Both the position numbers and the translations under genes were made by a program. A DNA stretch of 64,000 nt, taken from contig CAWHJW010000008.1 of the NCBI GenBank assembly GCA_963829725.1, positions 1 to 64,000 on the forward strand, read 5' to 3'. A model generated the notes under the pieces. That model made no database searches and had not been told where the DNA came from. It saw only the letters and a program-made list of their open reading frames with translations. This document shows, one piece after another, positions 24,951 to 33,781 of the stretch; positions within the stretch are counted from its first letter, which is position 1, and each line of letters begins with the position of its first letter. The DNA comes from RYN-230 sp963829725. GTDB taxonomy: Bacteria; Actinomycetota; Actinomycetes; Streptosporangiales; Streptosporangiaceae.

Positions 24951-26617
24951 CCGGTCCCCCGCAGCGCCCGCCCGGCGGCCCGCCCCGGCCCGACGCCGGC
25001 CTTGAGCCTGGTACCGGCCCCCAGCCCACGACCGTCGCCCAGCCCACGACCGTGCCCCCGACCGTGCCCCCGGCCCGGCTGCACCGTAAGGCGGCCCGCT
25101 GGCTGATCTGGCTGGTCATCGCGCTGCTCACCAGCGCCGTCGCCATCGGTGTGGCCCTCAAGGTCACCCCGCTGCAGACGGTCAACGTCGCCGGGCAGGT
25201 CATCAAGGTCGGCGCGACCGCGCCCACGTTCAGCGCGTCCGGGCCTGGCGAGGTTGACCTGTTCGGCCAGAACCTGCCCACGCACGTGCACTTCCTCGGC
25301 CCGGTCCGGCCCCGGCTGCAGCTGGCCCAGATCACCATCAACAGCGAGCTGACCAACTTCGTCCAGGGCGCGGGCCCAGGCGGGGCGGAACAGATCCTCG
25401 GCAGCCAGCTGGCCAGCGGCTGGAAGCACTACTTCATCGGGGAGATCCTGATCACGGCGGGCGGCGCGCTGCTGCTGCTCGGCGCGCTGGCCGGGTGGCG
25501 GCGGCTGCCGCGGCGGACCACGGTGAAGCTGCTCGCGGGCGGGCTGGCCCTGACCGAGGCGATCAACCTCGGCGCGATCATGCTCACCGCCTACACCGCC
25601 CCGGGGACGCTGCGCCAGGTCAGCTCGCTGTCCCAGCTGGTCGGCAGCGCTCCGGTCTTCACCGACACCGGCAGGCGGGTCCCGGTCCCGCCCGGGGTGC
25701 GGGTGGTGGTGATGGGTGACTCGACGGCGGCCGGCGACGGGCTGCCCTGGGTCAGCGACGCGTCCCAGCTCGACAAGGACTGCGGGCGGAGCAGCGAGTC
25801 GTACGCCGAGGACCTGGCGCGGTCGAACGGCTGGCAAGTGATGAACCTGGCCTGCAACAGCGCCACGATCCGCCAGGGCCTGCTCGGCCCGGAGGGCCGC
25901 GGCGGGGAGACGGCCCCGCCGCAGATGGACGCGGCGCAGCGGGCCCGGCACGCGGCGGCCGTCATCGTGAGCGTCGGCGCGGACGACCTGGACTGGTCGG
26001 CCATCCTGCGGCTGTGCGCGGCCGCGAAGACCTGCAACGACAAGGCCACGACCGCCTACTTCCAGCAGCAGCTGGCCTCGTTCAGCAAGGACTACCTGGA
26101 GCTGCTCAGCCAGCTGGCCGCCCTGCCGGCCCATCCGGAGATCATCATCAACCGGTACTACGACCCGTTCGGCCCGCAGCTGGACTGCCTGCGCAAGGTG
26201 GGCGTCACCGCGGCCAAGGTCCGCACGCTCAGCTCGCGGCTGGCCGCGCTGAACACGGTCCTGGCCAAGGGGGCCGCCCAGTTCGGCTTCACCTCGGTGC
26301 AACCCGACTTCGCCGGCCACCAGCTGTGCACGCCCCAGCCCTACGTGCAGGGCCTGGGCGACCTGGCGCCATTCCACCCCACCGACCTCGGGCAGCTGGC
26401 CATTGCCCTGGCCGACCAGGCCGCGCTGAGCCCGGCCACGATGCCAGGCTCAGCGGCCGTGGCCACCCCGTCCGCCACGGCCAGCCCGTCGGTCACGCCG
26501 TCCGCGACGCCCAGCCCGTCCGGTTCAGCCGGCCCGCCCGCGGCGCCCAGCCCGTCCGCTCCGGCGAGCTCGCCCGCGGCGCCCACCCTGTTCGCTCCGG
26601 CCGGCTCGTCACGCTGA
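24947..26617 (+). CDS. Membrane-anchored SGNH/GDSL-type hydrolase
   Basis: A 556-residue protein. Residues 1-45 are Pro-rich, followed by hydrophobic segments near 51-71, 163-184 and 194-217. The catalytic part begins near 250 with VVVMGDSTAAGDG (Ser259 in the GDS block). It continues with NLACNSATI and SVGADDLDW, where block III reads GADD rather than GxND, and ends with a HPTDLGQ block that carries the Asp/His region in a variant order. The C-terminal tail is Ala/Pro/Ser-rich and low in complexity. Family members are lipases or acyl-esterases acting on sugars or cell-wall acyl groups; the substrate here is unknown. The start at 24947 is chosen by the ATGA overlap with the preceding short ORF. 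Confidence 0.75.
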   Translation: MTGPPQRPPGGPPRPDAGLEPGTGPQPTTVAQPTTVPPTVPPARLHRKAARWLIWLVIALLTSAVAIGVALKVTPLQTVNVAGQVIKVGATAPTFSASGPGEVDLFGQNLPTHVHFLGPVRPRLQLAQITINSELTNFVQGAGPGGAEQILGSQLASGWKHYFIGEILITAGGALLLLGALAGWRRLPRRTTVKLLAGGLALTEAINLGAIMLTAYTAPGTLRQVSSLSQLVGSAPVFTDTGRRVPVPPGVRVVVMGDSTAAGDGLPWVSDASQLDKDCGRSSESYAEDLARSNGWQVMNLACNSATIRQGLLGPEGRGGETAPPQMDAAQRARHAAAVIVSVGADDLDWSAILRLCAAAKTCNDKATTAYFQQQLASFSKDYLELLSQLAALPAHPEIIINRYYDPFGPQLDCLRKVGVTAAKVRTLSSRLAALNTVLAKGAAQFGFTSVQPDFAGHQLCTPQPYVQGLGDLAPFHPTDLGQLAIALADQAALSPATMPGSAAVATPSATASPSVTPSATPSPSGSAGPPAAPSPSAPASSPAAPTLFAPAGSSR

Positions 26618-26621
26618 CCGC

Positions 26622-26690
26622 CCCGCACCCGCACCCGCACCCGCCACGCGCCCCCACCCGCACCCGCACCCGCACCCGCACCCGCACCCG
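26622..26690. repeat. Hexamer tandem repeat between convergent genes
   Basis: About ten copies of CACCCG, interrupted once, fill the space between the convergent SGNH and GH13 genes. The opposite strand reads as repeated CGGGTG. It holds no gene. Confidence 0.9.
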
Positions 26691-26740
26691 AGGCACTATT
26701 TACCGAACGGCCCGCCGCCCGCCGCTGCCCCGCCCCGCCG

Positions 26741-28357
26741 TCAGCGCCCCGGGCCGGGCTCGGACCGGGCGACCAGGCCCGCCCAGGGACCAAGCAGTTC
26801 CGCGTCCCCGGCGTCCGTGCCGGGGACGGTCCCGGAGGCGCCCTGCGGCTCGGTGCGCAGCAGCACCTTGCCGCCCAGGGCGGGCAGCGGGACCGGCTGG
26901 CCGGTGAAGTTGGCCGCCACGGTGAGGTCACCGGACCGGTACAGCCACACCCCGGCCGGCCCGGACCGCTGCTCGTAACTGACCAGGCGGCCGCCGAACT
27001 CGCGGCGGCGCAGGGCCAGCAGGACCCGGCACAAGTTGAGCGTGGAGTCTGGGTCGTCTCGTTGCGTGGCCACGTTCCGCTGCGCGTGCGGCCCGTAGGG
27101 GAGCCAGGGCTGGACGCCGTCGGCCGTGAAGCCGCCCGACGGGGACGCGTCCCACGGCATCGGGGTCCGGGCCCGGTCGCGTCCCTCGCCCCGCCGCCCG
27201 CCGGGGGCCATCGGGTCGCGGCGCAGCTCAGCCGGGACCGCCACGTCGGTCATCGCGACCTCGTCGCCGTAGTACAGCACCAGCGTGCCGGGCAGGGTGG
27301 CCAGGATGAGCAGGCCCAGCCGGGCCTTGCGCTCGTCCCCGCCGCACCACCGGGTGGGGAACCGGCTGATGTCATGGTTGGACGACGTCCACACCGGGCA
27401 CTCCCCAGCCGACAACGCGGCCAGGGTCTCGGCGACCACCCCAGCCAGCGCCTCAGCCGTGAAGTCAGTGAAGATGAACGGGAAGTTGAAGGTCAGCTGC
27501 AGCTCGTCATCCTGGCCGTGGAACCGCTCCATCGCCTCCAGCTCAACCCAGGTTTCGCCGAGCAGCAGCCGCGGCGACGGGTAGCTGTCAGCTATCTTCC
27601 GCCAGTCCCGGAACACGGCGTGGGATTCGGGCCGGTTGGCGCTGTATACCTGGGCCAGCCCGTAGCGGCTCCGGACCCGTTCACTGGGTGGCGCCGGGGG
27701 ATCGTCGCGGAGCTGGGCGTCCTTGTAGAGCCCGTGCGCGACGTCGATCCGGAAGCCCGCCACGCCCCGGTCGAACCAGAACCGCAGGATCTCGGTGAAT
27801 TCCTGGTGCACCGCCGGGTCCCACCAGTTCAGGTCCGGCTGGCTGGGCAGGAAGTTGTGCAGGTAGTACTGGCCGCTCGCCTCGTCCAGCGTCCAGGCGG
27901 AGTCACCATTGGCCGCCAGCCAGTTGTTCGGCGGCCCGCCGCCTGGCCGCGGGTCGGCCCACACGTAGTACTCGCGGTGGGGCGATGCCGGATCGCCGAC
28001 CGCCTCCATGAACCAGGGATGCGCGCTGCTGGTGTGGTTCGGCACCAGGTCCAGCAGCACCCGCAGGCCCCGCCGCCCGGCCTCGGCGATGAGCCGGTCC
28101 AGGTCGGCCAGGGTGCCCAGCTCCGGGTGCACGTCCCGGTAGTCGGAGACGTCGTAGCCCCAGTCGTCGTCTGGCGACGGCATGGTCGGTGACAGCCAGA
28201 TGCCGTCCACGCCGAGCCAGTCCAGGTAATCCAGCCGGGCGATGACACCGTTCAGGTCGCCGTACCCATCGCCGTCGCTGTCCTGCCAGGACCTGACGTA
28301 CACCTGGTAGAGGGTGGCGCCGGGCCACCAGCGAGATCCGGTTCCGGGCATTTTCAT
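26741..28357 (-). CDS. GH13 alpha-glucosidase
   Basis: A 538-residue family GH13 enzyme of the oligo-1,6-/alpha-glucosidase group. It hydrolyses alpha-linked glucosides such as maltose, isomaltose or trehalose-type sugars. The (beta/alpha)8 barrel motifs are DLVPNHTSSAHPWF, GFRIDVAHGL with the nucleophile D205, LLGETWVELE with the acid/base E268 and SSNHDISR with D329. No signal peptide is seen, so the enzyme is cytoplasmic. The start at 28357 has GGGAG 6 nt upstream. The neighbouring LpqY-SugABC-type importer suggests that it uses imported disaccharide. Exact specificity cannot be read from sequence. Confidence 0.93.
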   Translation of the reverse strand: MKMPGTGSRWWPGATLYQVYVRSWQDSDGDGYGDLNGVIARLDYLDWLGVDGIWLSPTMPSPDDDWGYDVSDYRDVHPELGTLADLDRLIAEAGRRGLRVLLDLVPNHTSSAHPWFMEAVGDPASPHREYYVWADPRPGGGPPNNWLAANGDSAWTLDEASGQYYLHNFLPSQPDLNWWDPAVHQEFTEILRFWFDRGVAGFRIDVAHGLYKDAQLRDDPPAPPSERVRSRYGLAQVYSANRPESHAVFRDWRKIADSYPSPRLLLGETWVELEAMERFHGQDDELQLTFNFPFIFTDFTAEALAGVVAETLAALSAGECPVWTSSNHDISRFPTRWCGGDERKARLGLLILATLPGTLVLYYGDEVAMTDVAVPAELRRDPMAPGGRRGEGRDRARTPMPWDASPSGGFTADGVQPWLPYGPHAQRNVATQRDDPDSTLNLCRVLLALRRREFGGRLVSYEQRSGPAGVWLYRSGDLTVAANFTGQPVPLPALGGKVLLRTEPQGASGTVPGTDAGDAELLGPWAGLVARSEPGPGR

Positions 28358-28433
28358 GGCACTCCCAGTAGGTGAGGGGCGGCGGTTCGGTCGCAGACTT
28401 GCCGATCCAGGATGGCAGGCGGAGACTGGGTCA

Positions 28434-28838
28434 ATGAGGCCGGCCATCGAGCTGATCGGGGTGATCCTGCTGCCCACCGCGGTGGGTTATGCGATCCTCG
28501 GCAGCATCCGGGCCTTCGGCTGGGCGGCGCGGCGGCGTTCCGAGGCCCGGGCCCAGGCGCACCCCGTTCCCACCGAGCCGATTGGCCGGCTGACGGCCCG
28601 GATCCGGCGGCTGCGCGCCGAGCTGGAGGCGCTGGAAACGCGCAGTGACGTGCCCGCCAAGGGTATCCGGCTGCGGGCGCTCCGGGGCGCCTACACCGAT
28701 CTGCTTCGAGTGGCCTGCGAGCGGCTGGAGGCCAGCCCGCCGCCTGACGTCGACCCGGTTCCCCAGGCCGAGATCTACCGGGTCGAGGCCGCGCTGCGCG
28801 AGCGCGGGCTGGATGTCCGGGAGACCGCCACGCACTGA
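28434..28838 (+). CDS. Small membrane-anchored protein, unknown function
   Basis: A 134-residue protein with one N-terminal hydrophobic segment (about 5-27, LIGVILLPTAVGYAILGSI). An Arg/Glu-rich helical segment (about 50-80, TARIRRLRAELEALETR) looks like a short coiled coil. GGAGA precedes the start by 9 nt. It is divergent from the GH13 gene with a 76-bp shared region, and codon use is coding-like. The topology suggests a short membrane anchor with a cytoplasmic tail. No domain is recognised. Confidence 0.72.
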   Translation: MRPAIELIGVILLPTAVGYAILGSIRAFGWAARRRSEARAQAHPVPTEPIGRLTARIRRLRAELEALETRSDVPAKGIRLRALRGAYTDLLRVACERLEASPPPDVDPVPQAEIYRVEAALRERGLDVRETATH

Positions 28839-28975
28839 CCCGCAGGCCGGCCCGGTCCCGGGGCCCGCCGGGCACCCTGGCCGCAGGCCCGCCCGCCCCG
28901 CCGCCGCCGGTCTGGCGGCAGGGCCGCCGCGGGTGACCGCTGTCCCGCCGCGCCGGCGCAGCGTACGATCAGTCA

Positions 28976-29808
28976 GTGGTACGGGTGCTAGCAGTTTCCG
29001 ACGTGGTGGACGAGGCGCTCTGGGTGGACGTGTCCCCGGTGCGCAGCGCAGAGCTGATCGTGGGCTGCGGCGACCTGCCCTTCGATTACCTCGGACGGCT
29101 GATGAACGCGCTCGACGTCCCGCTCGTGTTCGTGCCCGGCAACCATGACCCGGAGGTGTCCGGCTATCGCGCGTCACGGGGCGGCCTCTGGCTCCGGGCG
29201 GGCCTGCCGGCCCGGCCGCCGTGGCCGGATGGTGCGGTGAACGCCGACGGGCGGATCGTGGACATCGCCGGGCTCCGGATCGCCGGCCTGGGCGGCTGCC
29301 GCCGCTACAGTGACGGCCCCAACCAGTACACCGACGGCCAGCAGAGACGGCGGGCCGCCCAGCTGGCGGCCCGGGCCCGGCTGCACCGGCTCCGGAGCGG
29401 GCCGCTCCCGGCCGCGACGGTTGCGCGCCCCGGCCGTGCGGCTATGCGTGAGCCAGCCGCCGGCCCCGGCACTCGCTGGCCGATGTCCTGCTCACGCACG
29501 CCCCGCCGCGCGGCGTGGGCGACGGGCCGGACCGGCCCCATCAGGGGTTCGCCTCCCTGGGCACGCTGGCCGCCCAGCTCAGCCCGGCCGTGCTGCTGCA
29601 CGGCCACACCGATCCCGGCCCCCGGGCCGGCCGGCTCCTGGGGGCCACGCTCGTGCTCAACGTGACCGGCCATCATCTGCTGGACATCGAGCCCGGCAGC
29701 GGCCCCGGCGGGCCGGCCGCGGCCTCCCCCGGCCGGTCGGCCGCAGGCTCCCCCAGCCCGGTGGACCGGATGGGACCCGCCCGGCCAGGAGCGCGCCGTG
29801 CCGGCTGA
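28976..29808 (+). pseudogene. Calcineurin-like metallophosphoesterase, frameshifted
   Basis: The N-terminal part (from GTG at 28976) carries the metal motifs CGDLPFD and VPGNHDPE, and later YTDGQQRRRAAQLAARARL. The remaining family motifs, VLLTHAPPRGVGDG and LLHGHTDPGP, are in a second frame that ends at 29808; a stop codon upstream in that frame places the shift between about 29450 and 29490. The region between holds 20-25 residues that do not look like the family. As written the first frame runs on to 29665 with a nonsense tail. It is either a decayed gene or a sequence error. Family members hydrolyse phosphodiesters; the substrate is unknown. Confidence 0.7.
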
Positions 29809-30661
29809 CACCGGGTTCCCGCGGGCCGACGTGGAGAACGACTTCATCCGCGCCCGGCGCCGCCAAGTGCTGGCCCGGCTGGCCCAGCGGTTGCGCCGTG
29901 AGCCGGACGACGTCAACCTGATCCTGCCGTTCGACGAGGTCATCGCCGCCTTGGGACGGACCGGCGAGCGGTCCCTGGGGCTGCAGACGATCCGGCTGGA
30001 CAGCATCGTCGGCACGGTCGATTCGACCCGCGACTTCGACCGCCACTTCCGGCCCACCTCCAGCCGGACCCGGGAACGCTGGGAACGGCTGGCGCTGGCC
30101 CAGCGCCGCGGTGAGTCCATCCCGCCCATCGACGTGTACCGGGTGGGCGACCTGCACTTCGTGGTGGACGGTCATCACCGGGTGTCGATCGCGATCGCGA
30201 CCCGGCAGAAGACGATCGACGCGTACGTCACCGAGATCCTCACCACCGTCCCGGCGCGCGGCATCGACCGCCGCGGCGACCTGCTGTTCAAGAGCTACGA
30301 GCGGCTGTTCCGCTCCCGGGTCAGGCTGCCGCCCGCCGCCTACGCCAAGATCACCGTGACCGACCCCTGGGGCTACGCGGAACTCAGCGAAACGGTGGAA
30401 GCCTGGGGGTTCCGGCTCATGCAGCACGAGCACAAGTTCTACGACCGTGCCGAGGTGTCCCGCCGGTGGTTCGCCGACGAGTTCACCCCGGTCGTGCGCA
30501 TGCTGCGCGCCGCGGACCTGATCGGCTCCTGCACCGACGCCGAGGGGTACCTCACCATCGCCCGGGAGCGTTACCGGCTGATGCGCACCCACGAGTGGAA
30601 CGACGAGGTGATCGAGGAACTGCAGCGGCAGCTCGGGTCACCGCGGCGGCGCGGTCGCTGA
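29798..30661 (+). CDS. ParB/sulfiredoxin-fold domain protein
   Basis: A 287-residue protein. The N-terminal part (about 1-70) is helical and charged. The ParB-type box HFVVDGHHRVSIAIA lies near residue 130, with DVYRVGD just before it. The C-terminal half (WGYAELSETVEAWGFRLMQHE...) is conserved in actinobacterial homologues but of unknown role. It has no helix-turn-helix of the Spo0J type, so chromosome partitioning is not implied. The GTG start has AGGAG 5 nt upstream and overlaps the end of the metallophosphoesterase frame by 11 nt. Its last 24 nt overlap the convergent sugC gene. Confidence 0.72.
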   Translation: MPADTGFPRADVENDFIRARRRQVLARLAQRLRREPDDVNLILPFDEVIAALGRTGERSLGLQTIRLDSIVGTVDSTRDFDRHFRPTSSRTRERWERLALAQRRGESIPPIDVYRVGDLHFVVDGHHRVSIAIATRQKTIDAYVTEILTTVPARGIDRRGDLLFKSYERLFRSRVRLPPAAYAKITVTDPWGYAELSETVEAWGFRLMQHEHKFYDRAEVSRRWFADEFTPVVRMLRAADLIGSCTDAEGYLTIARERYRLMRTHEWNDEVIEELQRQLGSPRRRGR

Positions 30662-31927
30662 CCCCGAGTCCTGCCCGGCAGCGCCCGTGTCGGCCTGCGC
30701 GGGAGCGCTCCCGCCGGCCGGTCCCGTGGCGCTGGCCGGCGAGCCGGAGTCACCCAGCGTGAGGTTCTTGCCGGTTTCCGGGTCGAACACGTGCAGCCTG
30801 CGCACGTCTACCCATATCTCGGCGTTCTGCCCCTCGCTGATCCGGGTGGCCGGGTCGAACCGGGCGACCACGGTCTCGCTGGTATCGCCGGTGTCCGCCC
30901 GGCCGGAGTCCCGGGCCAGCTCAGTAAGCTCGGCCGCGTCCACCCCGCCCAGTTCCTGGCTGAAGTAGACGTACTTCTCCGAGCCCAGCGACTCCACTAC
31001 GTCAACCGTGGCCGGGAAGGTGATCCCGTTGTGCCGGGCCTCGCTGGGCACCAGCGACGCGTCCTCGAAGTCCTCCGGGCGGATGCCCACGATCATTTGC
31101 CGGCCTGCCGTTGAACCGCTCAGCGCCTGCTGCAGCCGGCCGGCCAGCGGGATGTCCCCCAGCCCGGTGCGCAGCTTACCCTCCTCCAGGGTGGCGCCCA
31201 TGAAGTTCATCGCGGGCGAGCCGATGAAGCCGGCCACGAACAGGTTGGCCGGACGCTCGTACAGTTCCTGCGGCGAGGCCACCTGCTGCAGCAGGCCACT
31301 GCGCATGACCGCGACTCGGTCGCCCAAGGTCATGGCCTCGGTCTGGTCGTGCGTCACGTAGACCATGGTGGTGCCGAGCCGGCGCTGGATCCGGGACACC
31401 TCGGTGCGCATCTGCACGCGCAGCTTCGCGTCCAGGTTGGACAGCGGCTCGTCCATCAGGAACACGGACGGGTCACGGACGATGGCCCGGCCCATCGCGA
31501 CCCGCTGCCGCTGGCCGCCGGACAGGTTGGCCGGCTTGCGGTCCAGGTGCTGGGTCAGGTCGAGGATCCGGGCCGCCTCCTCGACCTTCCCGTTGATGAC
31601 GTTCTGCGGGGTCTTGGCCAGCTTCAGCGCGAACCCCATGTTCTCCCGGACCGTCATGTGCGGGTACAGCGCGTAGCTCTGGAACACCATCGCGATGTCG
31701 CGGTCCTTGGGCGCCTTCTGGTTGACGACCTTGCCGGCGATGCGCAGCTCACCCTCGGTGATGTCCTCCAGGCCGGCGATCATGTTCAGCGTCGTCGACT
31801 TGCCGCAGCCGGACGGGCCGACCAGGATCACGAACTCGCCGTCGGCGATGTCTATGTTGAAGTCGTCAACCGCGAGCGCACCGTCGGGAAAGCGCTTGGT
31901 GATGTGTTCCAGGATTATCTCGGCCAC
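30638..31927 (-). CDS. sugC: Sugar ABC transporter ATP-binding protein (SugC/MsiK type)
   Basis: This ATPase energises the sugar importer next to it and in related bacteria is shared among several sugar systems. The 429-residue protein has Walker A GPSGCGKST near residue 38, the signature LSGGQRQRVAMGRA, Walker B VFLMDEPLSNLD and a C-terminal TOBE-type regulatory domain. A Ser/Gly/Ala-rich tail follows. The start is GTG at 31927 with AAAGGGG 6 nt upstream. It is the fourth gene of lpqY-sugA-sugB-sugC and ends convergently with the ParB-like gene. Confidence 0.93.
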   Translation of the reverse strand: MAEIILEHITKRFPDGALAVDDFNIDIADGEFVILVGPSGCGKSTTLNMIAGLEDITEGELRIAGKVVNQKAPKDRDIAMVFQSYALYPHMTVRENMGFALKLAKTPQNVINGKVEEAARILDLTQHLDRKPANLSGGQRQRVAMGRAIVRDPSVFLMDEPLSNLDAKLRVQMRTEVSRIQRRLGTTMVYVTHDQTEAMTLGDRVAVMRSGLLQQVASPQELYERPANLFVAGFIGSPAMNFMGATLEEGKLRTGLGDIPLAGRLQQALSGSTAGRQMIVGIRPEDFEDASLVPSEARHNGITFPATVDVVESLGSEKYVYFSQELGGVDAAELTELARDSGRADTGDTSETVVARFDPATRISEGQNAEIWVDVRRLHVFDPETGKNLTLGDSGSPASATGPAGGSAPAQADTGAAGQDSGSATAPPR

Positions 31928-31943
31928 TGCATGCCCCTTTCAC

Positions 31944-32774
31944 TCAGCCCTTGACCGCGCCGGAGGTCAGTCCGGCCACGATCCGGCGCTGGAAGAACAG
32001 CACGAAGATGATGATGGGAATGGTGATGACCACCGCCGCCGCGGAGATCGACCCGGTCGGCACGGCGAACTGCGAGTTCCCGGTGAAGAACGAGAGCGCC
32101 GCCGGCGCGGTGCGGGCATTGAGCGTCGCGGTCAGCGTGATCGCGAACAGGAACTCGTTCCAGCAGAACAGGAAGACCAGGATGGCGGTGGTGACCATGC
32201 CCGGCGCGGCCAGCGGCGCGATGACCCGCGTGAAGGCCTGGAACGGGGTGGCCCCGTCCACCTTGGCCGCCTTCTCCAGCTCCCACGGGATTTCCCGGAA
32301 GAACGCGGACAGCGTGTAGATGCCGAGCGGCAGGCCGGTCGCCACGTACGGGATGATCAGCCCCGGCCAGGTGTCGAACAGGCCCAGGATCCGCTCGATG
32401 TTGAACAGCGGGGTGGCCAGCGCGATCGCCGGGAACATCGCGATCAGCAGCGACAGGCCGATCAGCACGCTCTTGCCCGGGAAGTTCAGCCGGGCCACCG
32501 CGTACGCCGCCATCGAGGCCAGCACGACCGCGATGAACGTGGCGATCAGCCCGATGCCGATCGAGTTCAGCAGCGGCCGCAGGAAGGTGGAGGTGGTCAG
32601 GATCCCGGAGTAGTTGGACCACGTCCAGTGTGTGGGGAAGTAAGTCGGATCGGTGATCGAGGCGGTCGTCTTGAACGACAGGGAGATGATCCACACCAGC
32701 GGGATCAGCACGAGCACGATCGTGACGATGTTCGCGACACTCCACCCGACCTTCGCCGGTGTCGTCGTTGCCAT
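31944..32774 (-). CDS. sugB: Sugar ABC transporter permease (MalG/SugB type)
   Basis: A 276-residue inner-membrane permease with six predicted helices and the EAA loop (PWELEKAAKVDGATPFQAFTR) that docks on the ATPase. The short N-terminus and the TYFPTHWTWSNY segment are typical of MalG-type proteins. A GGAGGTG site precedes the ATG by 8 nt. It follows sugA after 34 nt and precedes sugC by 16 nt. Confidence 0.93.
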   Translation of the reverse strand: MATTTPAKVGWSVANIVTIVLVLIPLVWIISLSFKTTASITDPTYFPTHWTWSNYSGILTTSTFLRPLLNSIGIGLIATFIAVVLASMAAYAVARLNFPGKSVLIGLSLLIAMFPAIALATPLFNIERILGLFDTWPGLIIPYVATGLPLGIYTLSAFFREIPWELEKAAKVDGATPFQAFTRVIAPLAAPGMVTTAILVFLFCWNEFLFAITLTATLNARTAPAALSFFTGNSQFAVPTGSISAAAVVITIPIIIFVLFFQRRIVAGLTSGAVKG

Positions 32775-32808
32775 CAGCGTCGCACCTCCGTTGCTCGCGT
32801 AGCCGGCA

Positions 32809-33750
32809 TCATCGCCGCAGGTCCGTCCCGGGAGCGGCTGCGCCGAAGATCTTGATGAACACGACCGCGATGATCGCCACGCAGATCAGGATCAGGACGG
32901 ACAGCGCCGAGCCGATGCCCAGGTTCAGCCCGATGAACAGGTTGTCGTAGGTCAGCATCGACACCGACCCGGTGCCGTTGTTGCCCTGGGTCAGGATGTA
33001 GATGTTGTCGAAGATCCGGAACGCGTCGAGCGTCCGGAACAGCAGCGCCACCAGGATCGCGGGCTTCATCAGCGGCAGCATCACCCGGGTGAACCGCTGC
33101 CAGGCGGTCGCCCCGTCCACCTTGGCCGCCTTGAGCAGGTCCTCGGGCACCAGTGACAGCCCGGCCATCAGGAGCAGCGCCATGAACGCCGTGGTCTTCC
33201 AGATCTCGGCCAGGATGATGACACCGATCGCCTGGGTTGTGGAGGTCAGCGGGGCCGCGTTCCCGAACGCCGCGGACAGGTAGCCGGTGCTCGGTGTCCA
33301 GGCGTATAGCCAGCTGAACGCGGCGGCCACGGTCACGATCCCGTAGGGGATCAGGATCAGGGTGCGGACCCCGCCCCGCCCCCAGATCGTCCGGTACATC
33401 AGCAGCGCCAGCGCCATGCCGAGGACGAACTCGATGGCCACCGACACCACCGTGATGACGATGGTCACCACCAGCGCGTGCCACCAGAACGGGGAGGTGA
33501 ACACGGCCGCGTAGTTGCTCAGCCCGACGAACTTGGTGAGCTGCGGGGACGACATGATGTAGCGCTCGAGCGACAGGTAGATGGCGTAGCCGATCGGGTA
33601 GGCGGTCACCGCGACCATGACGATCACCGCGGGCGCGCACAGCAGCCAGCCCAGCCGCCGTTCCGCGCGGGCCCCTTCGGACAGGCGGGGCCGCCCGTGG
33701 CGCCCGGCGGCGGGTTCCTGGGCGGTAACCGGAGGAGTGACGGTGGTCAT
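32809..33750 (-). CDS. sugA: Sugar ABC transporter permease (MalF/SugA type)
   Basis: A 313-residue inner-membrane permease with six predicted helices after a basic, Arg-rich N-terminal tail. The EAA loop (PEDLLKAAKVDGATAWQRFTR) and the LYAWTPSTGYL segment fit the MalF family. AGGTGGAGAC precedes the ATG. It pairs with sugB to form the channel of the importer and follows the binding-protein gene after 31 nt. Confidence 0.93.
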   Translation of the reverse strand: MTTVTPPVTAQEPAAGRHGRPRLSEGARAERRLGWLLCAPAVIVMVAVTAYPIGYAIYLSLERYIMSSPQLTKFVGLSNYAAVFTSPFWWHALVVTIVITVVSVAIEFVLGMALALLMYRTIWGRGGVRTLILIPYGIVTVAAAFSWLYAWTPSTGYLSAAFGNAAPLTSTTQAIGVIILAEIWKTTAFMALLLMAGLSLVPEDLLKAAKVDGATAWQRFTRVMLPLMKPAILVALLFRTLDAFRIFDNIYILTQGNNGTGSVSMLTYDNLFIGLNLGIGSALSVLILICVAIIAVVFIKIFGAAAPGTDLRR

Positions 33751-33781
33751 GTCTCCACCTCTCTGGGCGTGCGCGGGACAC

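Noticed and set aside
24803..26377. Open frame of over 500 codons opposite the SGNH hydrolase
   Set aside because: Translation is Gln/Arg/Gly/His-rich without a fold, while the plus frame has membrane segments and catalytic motifs.
29798..30661. Chromosome-partitioning ParB
   Set aside because: Only the ParB box is shared; no helix-turn-helix, no ParA and no parS-like 16-bp site were seen.
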